From NCBI GenBank assembly GCA_023411715.1, contig JAEYOM010000004.1, positions 1 through 64,000 of the forward strand: DNA of 64,000 nt, written 5' to 3'. This DNA comes from Bacillota bacterium (GTDB lineage: Bacteria > Bacillota > Clostridia > Acetivibrionales > DTU013). The translations under genes and the position numbers were made by a program. Under the pieces are notes generated by a model, which was given only the letters and a program-made list of their open reading frames with translations, made no database searches and was not told where the DNA came from. Below, piece after piece: positions 8,184 to 17,268 of the stretch (the stretch's first letter is position 1; each line of letters begins with the position of its first letter).

Positions 8184-9282
8184 CGTTTTTTGCCCTCCTT
8201 TTCGATCGTTCACGAAGGTTTGCAAAAATCAGGATCAGGCCTATATATCCAAAAGAAATCATCCAGACAAATTTATTGAAGATGTTGCTTTCTACATTCA
8301 GGACGCTGATTAGATTCTGAGGTACGAACGCCGCACTGAATACGATTATGGCGCATGGCATTATCAGCGGTCTGATATACTTCATATCAAACATCTTTGA
8401 CAGCACATATACCATAAAATAGAAGTTGACTGTAAGGTACATCAAAGCTGCAGTCGCCCAGATAAACACAAAAACGGATTCGATCCTCTGAAAGAATCTG
8501 CCGTAGGTTATGAGCCTGGCCATCTGGTATATTGGAAGAAAAGGCTCAAGATTGGTCGGGTACGGAAACGATAATATGTAGGTGAATGAACCCAGTATTA
8601 AGAATACAGAACTGCATACTATTGCGGTATACCCTATTCTTTTAGAATTTCTGTAACTGCCTGTGTTGGGTATAATGAGAAACAGCAATAATAACTCGCC
8701 AAATGCCGAGATCCTGAAAAATCCTTTCCCGAAAATATCGTATGCTCCGGTGCCAAGTATCGGGTAAATATTGGATATATCCATAAGCTTTATTGCACCG
8801 ATCAAAATTAACAAAAATGCTGTGGCAATGATTGGGACAATGATGGCATGATAGCGGACTATCGATTCAAGTCCTAAATAGCTTCCTATTATCATACCTG
8901 CAATGAAAAACAGCATAACATAACTAAGGGGTGATATCGGCAGCGATATCACCTTCATATCCTCTGAAAAATCCCGGAGAGTAATTATAGTAAGATAGAA
9001 CAATACCCCGGCAATTAACGATCCCGTCAATAACTTAAGGGGCTTTCCGCCGCAGATCTCCGATACCTCCAGAATGTCTTTGCCTTCAAACCGCTTATAC
9101 AGCCTTATAAGCAGGGTAAATATTATCAAGGTGATTAGACTGATATATATGGACAGTATCCATCCTGCAGTTCCGGCAAAATCTATATTATTCCTGGTAT
9201 AACTGAGGAAAAGCTTTGTGCATATTGAATTTATCAGCAACGTTACTGCTTCCCATTTTCCAAACTTGATCCTGTTTGGCAT
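8167..9282 (-). CDS. gerB: Spore germinant receptor B subunit (permease-like)
   Basis: A 371-residue protein with about ten transmembrane segments, from the GerAB/endospore germination permease branch of the amino-acid/polyamine transporter superfamily. In GerA-type receptors this subunit binds the germinant. It starts four bp after the gerA stop behind an AGAGGAAG site and overlaps gerC, so translation of the three subunits is probably coupled. Which germinant it recognises cannot be inferred. Confidence 0.93.
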   Translation of the reverse strand: MPNRIKFGKWEAVTLLINSICTKLFLSYTRNNIDFAGTAGWILSIYISLITLIIFTLLIRLYKRFEGKDILEVSEICGGKPLKLLTGSLIAGVLFYLTIITLRDFSEDMKVISLPISPLSYVMLFFIAGMIIGSYLGLESIVRYHAIIVPIIATAFLLILIGAIKLMDISNIYPILGTGAYDIFGKGFFRISAFGELLLLFLIIPNTGSYRNSKRIGYTAIVCSSVFLILGSFTYILSFPYPTNLEPFLPIYQMARLITYGRFFQRIESVFVFIWATAALMYLTVNFYFMVYVLSKMFDMKYIRPLIMPCAIIVFSAAFVPQNLISVLNVESNIFNKFVWMISFGYIGLILIFANLRERSKRRAKNDETEG

Positions 9283-9285
9283 AAT

Positions 9286-10989
9286 CTATTTTCTTCCTCT
9301 TTGATCAGATTTCCAGCCCATACTGTGTTTGGCCTGAATCCTGCTTTTTTTTGCATTGAGATAGTCAGGTCTCTCTTCGCGTCTCCACTCTGGAGCTCGG
9401 AATATCATATTGTTGCTGGTTTTCGCAGTCCTGGGGCCTACCGGCGCCATAAACGGCACGCCAAACGTTTTCATGCTCGTTGACCACATCCCCAGGATAA
9501 AAAGTCCGAGCGTTATCCCGAGGAATCCCGCCAATCCTCCGAAAAATATGAAAACAAATCTCAGAATCCTTATCGAATAAGCTTGTGAATAATTGGGAAT
9601 AGCAAAAGATCCGATACCGGTAACAGCCACGATAATTATCAGTACTGGGCTTACAATATTAGCCGCAACAGCTGCCTGGCCGAGAATCAATGCTCCTATA
9701 ATACCTAATGTCGGGCCTATAGGGCCCGGGACCCTGACACCTGCTTCTCTTATCAGCTCAAATGAGATTTCCATAAGCAGTATTTCGACAACTGCAGGGA
9801 ACGGCACCTTCTCCCTTGACGCTTCTACTGCCAGAAGCAGATCAGTAGGGATCATTTCCTGGTGATAGTTAATAATCGAAAGGTATAAGCCGGGCAACAA
9901 AAGTGCAAGAGTCAGTGCTACATACCGGATAAAGCGCAGCAGGTTTACATACGGGTAGCGGACGTACAAATCCTCGGCCGAATGCAGCAGGTCAAATATC
10001 GTTATTGGTACGACCAGGACGTTTGGCGACCCGTTCACTATGATGGCGACTCTGCCCCCGATCAGCAGTTCGGATACGTAATCGGGCCTCTCAGTGGATA
10101 TCATCTGCGGAGACGGATAAATCGTACTATCTTCTATCAATTGTTCCAGTATGCCTGAATCCAGCATATAATCCACATGTATGCTATCGAGCCTTCGTTT
10201 TACCTCATCCACTAGTTCATCGTTGGTTACGTTTTTGATATACAGCAGGCAGCAAGGCGTTCTACTGACTTTACCTACGATAATATCTTCGACGATGAGA
10301 TTCTCATTCTTGATCCTCTTCCTTATCTGTGCCGTACTGCTCCTCAATAGTTCATTGAATGCTTCCTGCGGTCCACGGATTACTATCTCATTATTGGGTT
10401 TCTCTACTCCTCTGTGTTCCCAGCCCTTTACATCGGCTGTAAACGCTATCGACAATCCATTCACAAAAAGCGCGCAGCCCCCGAAATTGATCTCATCGAT
10501 TACCTTACTGTATGCGCTCTCCAATTTTATCTGATTATGCGGCAAAAGCTGCCTCGATATGAAGTCTTTCAAACCTTCCTTGGAGTCGGGCTCAAGATTC
10601 ATTAACGAATTTACCATCAGAGGTGTCAGCATATATTCGTCAATTATTTCTCTGTCTGTCATCCCGTCGAAAAAAATTATGAATGCCCTCACTAGATCGC
10701 CTCTGTAATTGACTGAAAACTCGCGCAGGATGATATCGCTGTTGACAGGTACGCTATATATCTTTTTCATGAATTCCATGTTAGCGTCGATATCATCGCA
10801 TATAGCATCGGATGGTTCCGGCTTCTTCCCTGCTTCAGCCAGTTTTTTTCCGATCTCCCTTTCCATCCTGTTTTCTTTGCTGTTATCTTTTTTTTCGTTG
10901 TCAGCAGGATATTTCAATATGAATTTTTCATTTTCTTCAGGCTCATCAAACAGAAAAAACCTTTTAAGCTTGTCCCTTAAATATGACAA
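9286..10989 (-). CDS. gerA: Spore germinant receptor A subunit
   Basis: A protein of about 567 residues of the GerA family, with a hydrophilic N-terminal half of about 300 residues, a block of four to five membrane segments near residues 350-510, and a basic C-terminal tail. Conserved stretches such as 'PFPAVVEILLMEISFELIREA' region and 'RVPGPIGPTLGIIGALILGQ' are typical of the family. I favour a TTG start at 10989, seven bases after GGAGGG; a TTG at 10995 is too close to that site. First gene of a gerA-gerB-gerC-small protein operon, expected to be expressed in the forespore. Confidence 0.93.
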   Translation of the reverse strand: MSYLRDKLKRFFLFDEPEENEKFILKYPADNEKKDNSKENRMEREIGKKLAEAGKKPEPSDAICDDIDANMEFMKKIYSVPVNSDIILREFSVNYRGDLVRAFIIFFDGMTDREIIDEYMLTPLMVNSLMNLEPDSKEGLKDFISRQLLPHNQIKLESAYSKVIDEINFGGCALFVNGLSIAFTADVKGWEHRGVEKPNNEIVIRGPQEAFNELLRSSTAQIRKRIKNENLIVEDIIVGKVSRTPCCLLYIKNVTNDELVDEVKRRLDSIHVDYMLDSGILEQLIEDSTIYPSPQMISTERPDYVSELLIGGRVAIIVNGSPNVLVVPITIFDLLHSAEDLYVRYPYVNLLRFIRYVALTLALLLPGLYLSIINYHQEMIPTDLLLAVEASREKVPFPAVVEILLMEISFELIREAGVRVPGPIGPTLGIIGALILGQAAVAANIVSPVLIIIVAVTGIGSFAIPNYSQAYSIRILRFVFIFFGGLAGFLGITLGLFILGMWSTSMKTFGVPFMAPVGPRTAKTSNNMIFRAPEWRREERPDYLNAKKSRIQAKHSMGWKSDQRGRK

Positions 10990-11118
10990 CTTCAAACCCT
11001 CCCGCTTATTATGGGACTTATTATCATCATTTTGGCTGCTCTTTATTCAACTCTCTGCTCGGCGTCTGCACACATTATGGTAAAGTGAAGTAATATAATT
11101 ATGAAAGGGTGAAGGTTA

Positions 11119-11388
11119 ATGAAAGGACTAAGCTCTATTTCCCCAATAGGCCTTGTTATAATAACGGTCGTTATTGGTATTATTTTTATCGATTTATTTA
11201 CTGCTGATGAGCAAAACGTAGTCGGAAATGTATTAATAGCAATCGGAAGTATTATTATCGTTTCAGCATCACAGGCCGCTTTTCTGGCCAGCCAGAAGGC
11301 CGACGACGCCCAGAGGGAACTGCTCGAGAGGCAGCTCGAAATTTTGAATAACAAGCGTGCATCGACAAAGCGCAGATCAATTTTTTAG
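11119..11388 (+). CDS. Small membrane protein, unknown
   Basis: An 89-residue protein with two hydrophobic segments (about residues 9-27 and 35-55) and a charged, helical C-terminus ending in KRRSIF. A GAAAGGGTGAAGG stretch upstream acts as ribosome binding site. It is divergent from gerA and converges with the DUF2087 gene, overlapping its 3' end by four bp. I recognise no family. Confidence 0.6.
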   Translation: MKGLSSISPIGLVIITVVIGIIFIDLFTADEQNVVGNVLIAIGSIIIVSASQAAFLASQKADDAQRELLERQLEILNNKRASTKRRSIF

Positions 11389-11666
11389 ATATCGTGCTTT
11401 TCTTCCCTCCAATAACTTGCCCCGTTTCTAGTACGTGAAAGCAGGCCATAGTCGATGAGGCCCCTTCTCAGGATAAAGTAATCGTTGAACGTATGCCATT
11501 CCTGAATGATATTGTTTACTTCTTTTTCAGTATATGTTTTTTTGTATTCGAATTTTTCGGCAAGGTAACCCAGGACTGCTTCCTTCATATCTTTTTTCGA
11601 AGGCCAGATCCTGATCCTGCCCTTTTCATCTAAAAATCTTGAAATATCGTTTCTCATTTCAGCCAA
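11385..11666 (-). CDS. Short DUF2087-domain protein
   Basis: A 93-residue protein made only of a DUF2087-type domain: basic first half, 'YTEKEVNNIIQEWHTFNDYF' and the closing 'RRGLIDYGLLSRTRNGASYW'. DUF2087 domains are found at the C-terminus of transcription regulators and stand-alone proteins and probably bind nucleic acid. It overlaps the preceding regulator gene by 13 bp, and its sequence resembles that gene's own C-terminus, suggesting an old duplication. Confidence 0.75.
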   Translation of the reverse strand: MAEMRNDISRFLDEKGRIRIWPSKKDMKEAVLGYLAEKFEYKKTYTEKEVNNIIQEWHTFNDYFILRRGLIDYGLLSRTRNGASYWREEKHDI

Positions 11667-12421
11667 TACTCCTTACAGTCGTTTGTCCTTTGCATAAATC
11701 CATACTCTATGAGATAACGCCTGATCGTTGCATAATCATCAAAAATTTCTTTTATGATACCGTTGACTTCCTTTTCGCTGTACTTCCTGTCTTTCTCGAA
11801 CTGTTCCGAAATCTTCCTCAATATGACTATCTTTCTTTTCTCTTTTGTGGAAAATGTTTTGAGCTTCAAAGGAGACAAGGATGAAAACATGGCTGACAGT
11901 ATCTTTTTCTCCTCCGATTCCGTCGTGAAGTATCTGTCGTCCACCATTTTTGCTCCGTTATGAATATCCAGTATCCTGTCCTCATTAGGCTGCTTCCTGT
12001 CTTTCGCGTCATCCCCGAAAGCCAATTCATATATCGACAAAAACAGCTTTGCCTGTTTGGCCTTTTCCCTGAAGATGAACCTCTGGTGGCGGATCGTCGA
12101 TGGTGAGACGCCTGCACCTTTGGCTATTTCATTGTCGCTCATTCCTGAATGCATCATTTTAATCAGATCCTTTTGGTTATCTGTCAGACCTGTATACTTT
12201 TTATTATAGGAGACAAGTACATCCAGCATGTCTGCATGTTCTTTTCTGATATGCATGCTTATTGCTTTTGCAGCATCAAAAAACCTTCCGTCTATCGAGA
12301 ATATTTCACCATTCTCAAATCCTTTCCCGCAGATATGGCAAATATATCTTTCTGAGCCGGGAGCGTATGAATAACCGTTTTTAATATCATCAACAGACAT
12401 TTCAAGCATGTTTTCGATCAT
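11654..12421 (-). CDS. Transcription regulator: Cys/His finger, LuxR-type HTH, DUF2087
   Basis: A 255-residue protein with three parts. Residues of about 25-65 contain 'CHICGKGF ... HIRKEH', a C2H2-like metal site. Residues of about 77-130 form a LuxR/sigma-4-like helix-turn-helix ('LTDNQKDLIKMMHSGMSDNE', 'GVSPSTIRHQRF'). The C-terminal 75 residues form a DUF2087 domain ('YSEKEVNGIIKEIFDDYATI', 'RRYLIEYGFMQR'). A near-consensus promoter lies 37 bp upstream. The short DUF2087 gene downstream may be a partner. Confidence 0.8.
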   Translation of the reverse strand: MIENMLEMSVDDIKNGYSYAPGSERYICHICGKGFENGEIFSIDGRFFDAAKAISMHIRKEHADMLDVLVSYNKKYTGLTDNQKDLIKMMHSGMSDNEIAKGAGVSPSTIRHQRFIFREKAKQAKLFLSIYELAFGDDAKDRKQPNEDRILDIHNGAKMVDDRYFTTESEEKKILSAMFSSLSPLKLKTFSTKEKRKIVILRKISEQFEKDRKYSEKEVNGIIKEIFDDYATIRRYLIEYGFMQRTNDCKEYWLK

Positions 12422-12457
12422 AACAAATCATCTCCATGTTCATACTATTATAAACTA

Positions 12458-12486
12458 ATTATATGTGCGTTTATAGTCTCTGTCAA
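12458..12486 (-). promoter_or_regulatory. Sigma-A-type promoter of the DUF2087 regulator
   Basis: On the minus strand TTGACA (12486-12481) and TATAAT (12463-12458) are separated by exactly 17 bp, upstream of the gene starting at 12421. Confidence 0.75.
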
Positions 12487-12616
12487 CTATTACGATATAC
12501 GTGTATGTTTTTAATATAGAGATGAAGGCTAACATCATAGGTGTGAAAAAAGATGCGGCAAACAAGAGGAGTACTCATATATGGATTTACTCCCTATTAA
12601 CCAGCTGCGCTGCGCC

Positions 12617-13051
12617 TTAATAATCTTCCTTATGTTCATAGTTCACTACTTCTCCGTCTCTCAAGTTTTTAAAACGTAATGTTACAACATCCAATCCATA
12701 AGGAGGATTGTGTGCTCCAACAAAAGTCGATATTTGTATTTTCATTTCATACTCATAGGGGCCTACTGCCCTAACATCTGTTATATAATTTAAGTCGGAG
12801 CCTCTTAGTTCATGATAAAAATTTTTAACTGCTTCAGTAATCTGGGGTGAAAAGTTAAGCATAATAAGTCTTTCTAAAAGGGATAGCTTATTTTGACAAG
12901 ATTGAGCTTTCCATTCAACCTGTGGTATTGAACTTGATATGAAATTATCGGAAAGGTTATAACTATTGTGATTGCCGAAAACAAAGCTATATAGAAGTGA
13001 GAATATAATCAATAATAATATAAAACCGATTAAAAAGTGGTTTTTCTTCAA
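12617..13051 (-). CDS. DUF3888-like exported or membrane-anchored protein
   Basis: A protein of about 144 residues with one N-terminal hydrophobic segment (KKNHFLIGFILLLIIFSLLY) and an extracytoplasmic domain. The stretch 'LNFSPQITEAVKNFY' followed by 'VGPYEYEMKIQISTF' and 'GAHNPPYGLDVVTL' matches what I recall of the DUF3888 family, of unknown function. A TTG at 13051 is the best start: it lies six bases after GGAGGTG and gives a canonical basic N-terminus, whereas the ATGs at 13057 and 13066 lie on or before that site. Confidence 0.65.
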   Translation of the reverse strand: MKKNHFLIGFILLLIIFSLLYSFVFGNHNSYNLSDNFISSSIPQVEWKAQSCQNKLSLLERLIMLNFSPQITEAVKNFYHELRGSDLNYITDVRAVGPYEYEMKIQISTFVGAHNPPYGLDVVTLRFKNLRDGEVVNYEHKEDY

Positions 13052-13134
13052 AAGCATCACCTCCAACTGTTGGTGCCTACTTTTATGTTATCCCGTAGTG
13101 TTTTGTCTATAAGTGGAACATTCTGCAATCTTGA

Positions 13135-13281
13135 AAGGTACAACACGTTAGTAATTATAATCGCGTGCTGTGTAATGACATTGAAAGTAGTGAGATACTA
13201 CCAAAACTATACCCTGACATTATAAAGAAATGGCCACCTCAATGATTTGTAGAATTTGATCCGAGTAAAAAATACTGATAA
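13135..13281 (+). pseudogene. Possible gene remnant, unrecognised
   Basis: A plus-strand frame reads like protein (DIESSEILPKLYPDIIKKWPPQ, then TGA at 13243, then FVEFDPSKKY and two stops) and is followed 15 bp later by a terminator, as the C-terminal end of a lost gene would be. No start or upstream coding frame remains. I cannot name a family. Confidence 0.3.
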
Positions 13282-13294
13282 GTAAGTTATTATC

Positions 13295-13338
13295 GGCCTG
13301 TAAACCCTGATTATAAAGGCTTACAGGCCTTTTTTATT
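13295..13338 (+). terminator. Rho-independent terminator
   Basis: Perfect 9-bp arms GGCCTGTAA and TTACAGGCC are followed by TTTTTT on the plus strand. No intact plus-strand gene precedes it, consistent with a decayed gene upstream. Confidence 0.7.
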
Positions 13339-13391
13339 TCACAAAAAGTGCAGATGCAGTAAAATTGCAGTAAAGGAGTATTTTTAGGCAT

Positions 13392-13430
13392 AAAAATAGG
13401 CGGGCATCAATTTCTTGAAACCCGCCTATT
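13392..13430 (-). terminator. Terminator of tRNA-Pro
   Basis: On the minus strand AATAGGCGGG pairs perfectly with CCCGCCTATT and is followed by TTTAT, directly after the tRNA 3' end. Confidence 0.88.
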
Positions 13431-13434
13431 CCAC

Positions 13435-13512
13435 TGGTCGGAGTGACGTGACTTGAACACGCGACCTCTTGCACCCCAAGCAAGCACTCTAGCCAAACTG
13501 AGCTACACCCCG
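13435..13512 (-). tRNA. tRNA-Pro(GGG)
   Basis: A complete 78-nt cloverleaf with encoded CCA: acceptor strand CGGGGTG pairs with CACTCCG, the anticodon loop TTGGGGT between CTTGC and GCAAG gives anticodon GGG, and the T arm contains GTTCAAGTC. It has its own promoter upstream and terminator downstream. Confidence 0.95.
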
Positions 13513-13525
13513 TAACGCAGTTTGA

Positions 13526-13555
13526 ATTATAGCACAGATGGAGCGCCATTGTAAA
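13526..13555 (-). promoter_or_regulatory. Promoter of tRNA-Pro
   Basis: On the minus strand TTTACA (13555-13550) and TATAAT (13531-13526) are 18 bp apart, and the tRNA begins 14 bp further on. Confidence 0.7.
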
Positions 13556-13569
13556 GCTTATTATTTAAA

Positions 13570-13734
13570 TTAAGGCCTTTTTCCGGTGACCAGCATATAG
13601 ATGACGTATGCTATGAAGGCCAGGATAGCAATCGGAAGTACAAACCTCAGTGCAAATCCCAAGAGCTTCAGTGCAACAAATACCAGAACTACGATGATGC
13701 CGATTGTAATGACAGTTTTAACTACATTATTCAC
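13570..13734 (-). CDS. Small two-helix membrane protein
   Basis: A 54-codon gene starting with GTG at 13734, six bases after AAGGAGTG. It encodes two hydrophobic helices (about residues 7-28 and 31-50) and a basic end, GKRP. I recognise no family. It lies alone between a tRNA and the class V aminotransferase. Confidence 0.6.
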   Translation of the reverse strand: MNNVVKTVITIGIIVVLVFVALKLLGFALRFVLPIAILAFIAYVIYMLVTGKRP

Positions 13735-13842
13735 AAAAATCACTCCTTATTATCATTTTACATTCGATCCGGCCCGAATATTCCGTTTCATCGGAATGAT
13801 CGTGCTTTATGATAATAAATACGTAATTCGCTTAATAATGTC

Positions 13843-14991
13843 TCACAAAATCTTCCGAGAAATTCTATAAACGGCATCAATTGTTCTCGTAATATCGTCT
13901 GCGGTATTGAAACAACCTACGCTGAACCTTACTATCCCCCTGTTCAAAGTCCCCAGTTTCCTGTGGGCGGACGGAGAACAGTGAAGCCCGGCCCTCGTAC
14001 AGATGCCATAGTCCTTATCCAGCATATAGCTCAGTTCCGCCGAATCCAGGTCCTTCAGATTTATTGCAACTATACCCGAGTTTCTTAAAATATTATTCAA
14101 GCTGTACAGCGTAAGCCCCGGTATATCTGAAAATCCCTCAGACAGCATATTAACAAGCGTATGCTTGTGTACCCGGATGCGTTCAAGCCCAATAGCTTCG
14201 ATATATCCTACCGCGGCGCCGAGTCCGACAATTCCCGGAGTATTCAGTGTGCCGCTCTCGAGAAGATCCGGCATAAATTCCGGCTGATACGGATATTCCG
14301 AGTTACTGCCTGTTCCGCCCTCCATCAGGCTTCGTAGTTGCAAGCCTTCCCTGACATACAGCCCGCCGGTACCCTGCGGCCCCATAAGGCCTTTATGCCC
14401 TGGAAATGCCAGCATATCGATATTTTGAGCCATTACGTCGACAGGTATCGAACCGGCGCCCTGGGATGCGTCCAAAAGAAATGTTATACCCGCTTCACGC
14501 GCAATCCCGCCGATTTCTGAGACAGGCATTATGATCCCGTTTACATTCGATGACAGTGTACATACGATAAGTTTGGTATTGCTTCTTATCTCTTTCTTTA
14601 TGTCATCTGGATCTATTTCTCCAAATCCATTTCCGGCAACCGTTGTGACGGATATCCCGATATCCCGTTCCAGCGTTTTAAGGGGCCTTGTCACGGCATT
14701 GTGTTCCATCGCGGATGTTATGACATGGCATTCCGGTTCAATGACCCCTTTGATTGCTATATTCAACGCTTCTGTAGCATTCTTGGTCAATGCCAGGTTC
14801 ATCGGGTCAGGTATATTAAACAGCCTGCAAACCGTTTCGCGCACCTGCGTAACAGCAAGGCCGGCCTTCACCGAAAGCGCATGGCCTCCCCTTCCGGGAT
14901 TCGCGCAGTATTCGTTCATACACCTGTCGATCTCCTGTATCACACAGGCAGGCTTGGGAAAAGAGGTAGCCGCATTATCCAGGTAAATCAT
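13843..14991 (-). CDS. Cysteine desulfurase family (class V aminotransferase) protein
   Basis: A 382-residue PLP enzyme starting MIYLDNAATSFPKP, the standard opening of NifS/Csd-like proteins. The PLP lysine is in 'LAFPGHKGLMGPQGTG', and 'STSS'-type motifs and the C-terminal 'GICTRAGLHCSPSAHRKLG' provide the cysteine loop expected of a sulfur-transferring enzyme. The start at 14991 has GGAG six bases upstream. No iron-sulfur scaffold or thiI gene is adjacent, so the sulfur acceptor is unknown. It belongs to the stand-alone clostridial csd-like group. Confidence 0.88.
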   Translation of the reverse strand: MIYLDNAATSFPKPACVIQEIDRCMNEYCANPGRGGHALSVKAGLAVTQVRETVCRLFNIPDPMNLALTKNATEALNIAIKGVIEPECHVITSAMEHNAVTRPLKTLERDIGISVTTVAGNGFGEIDPDDIKKEIRSNTKLIVCTLSSNVNGIIMPVSEIGGIAREAGITFLLDASQGAGSIPVDVMAQNIDMLAFPGHKGLMGPQGTGGLYVREGLQLRSLMEGGTGSNSEYPYQPEFMPDLLESGTLNTPGIVGLGAAVGYIEAIGLERIRVHKHTLVNMLSEGFSDIPGLTLYSLNNILRNSGIVAINLKDLDSAELSYMLDKDYGICTRAGLHCSPSAHRKLGTLNRGIVRFSVGCFNTADDITRTIDAVYRISRKIL

Positions 14992-15087
14992 CGTATGCTC
15001 CGTAAGTCTGCTGCAACTGAAATTCCGCAGCATTAGTCTCTGATAACATACTATGTAAACCTGTGTTACCTGGTTAAACTTTTTATG

Positions 15088-15609
15088 TTATTGCTTCTCG
15101 AGTTGCTTTCCAGCCAGCTTAATCACGATCAACGCAAGAATCCCTCCGATGACAGCTGTCAGAAGCTGTAACCAGCTGAACATTCCGTTTAGTTTTTCTG
15201 CTATCTGCGGTTTCATTTCAACAAGATTAGTAAATACCGTTATCGAAGCATATAGAAAAGCAAATTTACAAACCGCACCTGCCGCAACGCCCGCTATCCT
15301 GTTTTTCTTGTGCAAGAGGTAGAAAGCCAATACTATTATAAAGTTCCCCAGTATTATGAAGGGTGAAAATGCAATTATCAGCGGCGCTATCGCAGCCTTG
15401 TTCGTGAATGCCGATACAAGCGGAGCTAAAATTGCGACTGACGTACCGCTCCAAAATCCCGCCGTATATGTGGCGATTATAAGCACTGCATTGACGATTG
15501 GGCCTACGATGAACTGATTGTATGGGATATACCTCCCGAAAATCTGGAATGCAATCGCAATTGCCAGTAGTAGTGCCGTTCGCGTTAAAAACTGTGTTTT
15601 GTTCTTCAT
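15088..15609 (-). CDS. ECF transporter S component, substrate unknown
   Basis: A 173-residue membrane protein with five to six hydrophobic segments. The N-terminal 'TRTALLLAIAIAFQIFGRY' and 'FIVGPIVNAVLIIATYTAG' are typical of vitamin-binding S components of energy-coupling factor transporters. No energizing A, A' or T genes are nearby, as in group II systems that share a common module. I see no riboswitch upstream that would indicate the vitamin. Confidence 0.78.
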   Translation of the reverse strand: MKNKTQFLTRTALLLAIAIAFQIFGRYIPYNQFIVGPIVNAVLIIATYTAGFWSGTSVAILAPLVSAFTNKAAIAPLIIAFSPFIILGNFIIVLAFYLLHKKNRIAGVAAGAVCKFAFLYASITVFTNLVEMKPQIAEKLNGMFSWLQLLTAVIGGILALIVIKLAGKQLEKQ

Positions 15610-15674
15610 TTCGATCCCCCATTTGCATAATTATATTTTTCTATATTTACCCTTATTATAGCTTATTATAAAGC

Positions 15675-15702
15675 AAAAAGATGCCTTTTGGGGGCATCTT
15701 TT
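15675..15702. terminator. Terminator between dpaB and the ECF gene
   Basis: AAAAAGATGCC and GGGCATCTTTT form a hairpin with T runs on both strands, so it could stop transcription from either side. It lies 43 bp after dpaB. Confidence 0.8.
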
Positions 15703-15744
15703 AAGATTCATGGAACATAGCTGAAGCTAATCAAAGCATACCTG

Positions 15745-16329
15745 TCAATTCCACTCCAGTACAGGCTCCAGCTGCTTTCCTTTCAAGGCTGCCTGTATTG
15801 CCGGTATCAGCAATTCAAACTTCGACATAAGAGAATTGTTCTTTTTCAGCGGATCATCCTGACCGAACGGAACAAAAAATATATTCTTTGTATTGGCAAG
15901 AAGGCCTATATTTTTTGCATTTGCTCCAAGTCCGTCATTTGTGGCCAGGGCTATAAGCAGAGGCCGTCCGTTCCTTAAATGCGCCTTGCATGCCATTGTC
16001 ACAGGCGTATCCGTAATGCCGTTTGCCAGCTTTCCGAGAGTATTTCCCGTACAGGGGGCAACGACCATAATGTCAAGCAGGGCTTTCGGGCCTATCGGTT
16101 CGGCGTCTATTATGGTTTTGATCAATTTTTTTCCGCATATTGTCTCTATCTTGGATTTCCATTCATCAGCCTTGCCGAATTTTGTATCAAAACTGTCGAC
16201 AGCATAGGAAATCACCGGCAGGATATCCGCACCCTCAGCAGCGATCTTCTCAAGTTCCGGTATTACTTTTGCAAATGTGCAAAATGAGCCGGTGAATGCA
16301 AATCCTATTTTTACATCCTGAAGCTGCAT
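15745..16329 (-). CDS. dpaB: Dipicolinate synthase subunit B
   Basis: A 194-residue flavoprotein-like subunit of the enzyme that makes dipicolinic acid from dihydrodipicolinate in the mother cell. It has the DpaB/SpoVFB sequence throughout, with 'GFAFTGSFCTFAKV' near the N-terminus and 'MVVAPCTGNTLGKLANGITD' in the middle. It starts three bp after dpaA, so the two are co-translated. A strong terminator follows. Sporulation-specific expression is expected from the known role, but I did not identify a sigma-K promoter with confidence. Confidence 0.95.
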   Translation of the reverse strand: MQLQDVKIGFAFTGSFCTFAKVIPELEKIAAEGADILPVISYAVDSFDTKFGKADEWKSKIETICGKKLIKTIIDAEPIGPKALLDIMVVAPCTGNTLGKLANGITDTPVTMACKAHLRNGRPLLIALATNDGLGANAKNIGLLANTKNIFFVPFGQDDPLKKNNSLMSKFELLIPAIQAALKGKQLEPVLEWN

Positions 16330-16332
16330 GTT

Positions 16333-17205
16333 TTACACCCCCAACTCCTCGATAATATTGTATATCGTCTGTTTTATGTAACTGGCAGCCGTTACCGGGG
16401 CAACCTTTCCCGGAAGAGATAAAGCCCAGATCACTTTTATGCCGAGCTCTTTTGCCCTTTCAAAATCAACTCCCCCGGGCTTTGAAGCAAGATCGATGAT
16501 AAGGCAGTCTTTGCCGAGCATTTCAAGCAGTTCGGAATCCAGTACCCTATATGGAATGGTGTTATATATAACAGCCATATCGCCAATCACATTTTTAAGC
16601 TCATTTATGTATACGGGCTTATATCCGTACGCCTTTATCCAGGCGATATCGGAGTATTTTCTCGCCTCTGCGTATACTTCCGCCCCAATACCCGCCAGCA
16701 TTTTCGAAAGTGTCTTCCCTACTCTGCCGTAACCGAGGACCAATATCCTGCTTCCGTTCAGTGTGATCGGCAATTCCTCCATTGCGATCTGAATAGCCCC
16801 TTCCGCAGTCGGAATTGCATTGAGTACAGCCATCTCCTCACGTTCGAGTATATCGATGGAATATACGTTATATGCCTTTGCCAGCTGTGCAGCCTTTTCA
16901 CTTATTCTGCCTGCTATAAAGAGTTGATTCTTCTTCATTATCCTGAAAACTTCGTTCATATGTATTTTTTCACTATGGAAAGGTGCATTCAAGGTTTCGT
17001 TATCATTTGAACAAGGCAGCGGCCCTATGACTATCTCAGAATCGTCGATTGCTTCCTGCAGATCTTTATTTTCCGCAATCGTGGATTCAAAACCGGCGTT
17101 TTTGAAACCAAAGATATTTACCTGGTTGCCATCCGCATGGATCGCCTCTGCAAGCTTGACATTTCTCAGGTCTCCACCGATCACCGTGTATTTTCGCAGG
17201 CTCAT
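16333..17205 (-). CDS. dpaA: Dipicolinate synthase subunit A
   Basis: A 290-residue subunit with a C-terminal dinucleotide-binding domain ('RILVLGYGRVGKTLSKMLAG') and an N-terminal domain typical of DpaA/SpoVFA. With DpaB it oxidises dihydrodipicolinate to dipicolinate, which fills the spore core with calcium. The GGAGGGATAATC site precedes ATG 17205. A structured repeat element lies about 60-150 bp upstream of the start. Confidence 0.95.
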   Translation of the reverse strand: MSLRKYTVIGGDLRNVKLAEAIHADGNQVNIFGFKNAGFESTIAENKDLQEAIDDSEIVIGPLPCSNDNETLNAPFHSEKIHMNEVFRIMKKNQLFIAGRISEKAAQLAKAYNVYSIDILEREEMAVLNAIPTAEGAIQIAMEELPITLNGSRILVLGYGRVGKTLSKMLAGIGAEVYAEARKYSDIAWIKAYGYKPVYINELKNVIGDMAVIYNTIPYRVLDSELLEMLGKDCLIIDLASKPGGVDFERAKELGIKVIWALSLPGKVAPVTAASYIKQTIYNIIEELGV

Positions 17206-17268
17206 ACGATTATCCCTCCAGTACTTTCCGGCAAATAAGCAGGATCGGCTAAAACATTAGTTCCGATT

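Noticed and set aside
15610..15674. Vitamin riboswitch before the ECF S component
   Set aside because: The leader is only about 65 bp and AT-rich, with no conserved riboswitch core visible.
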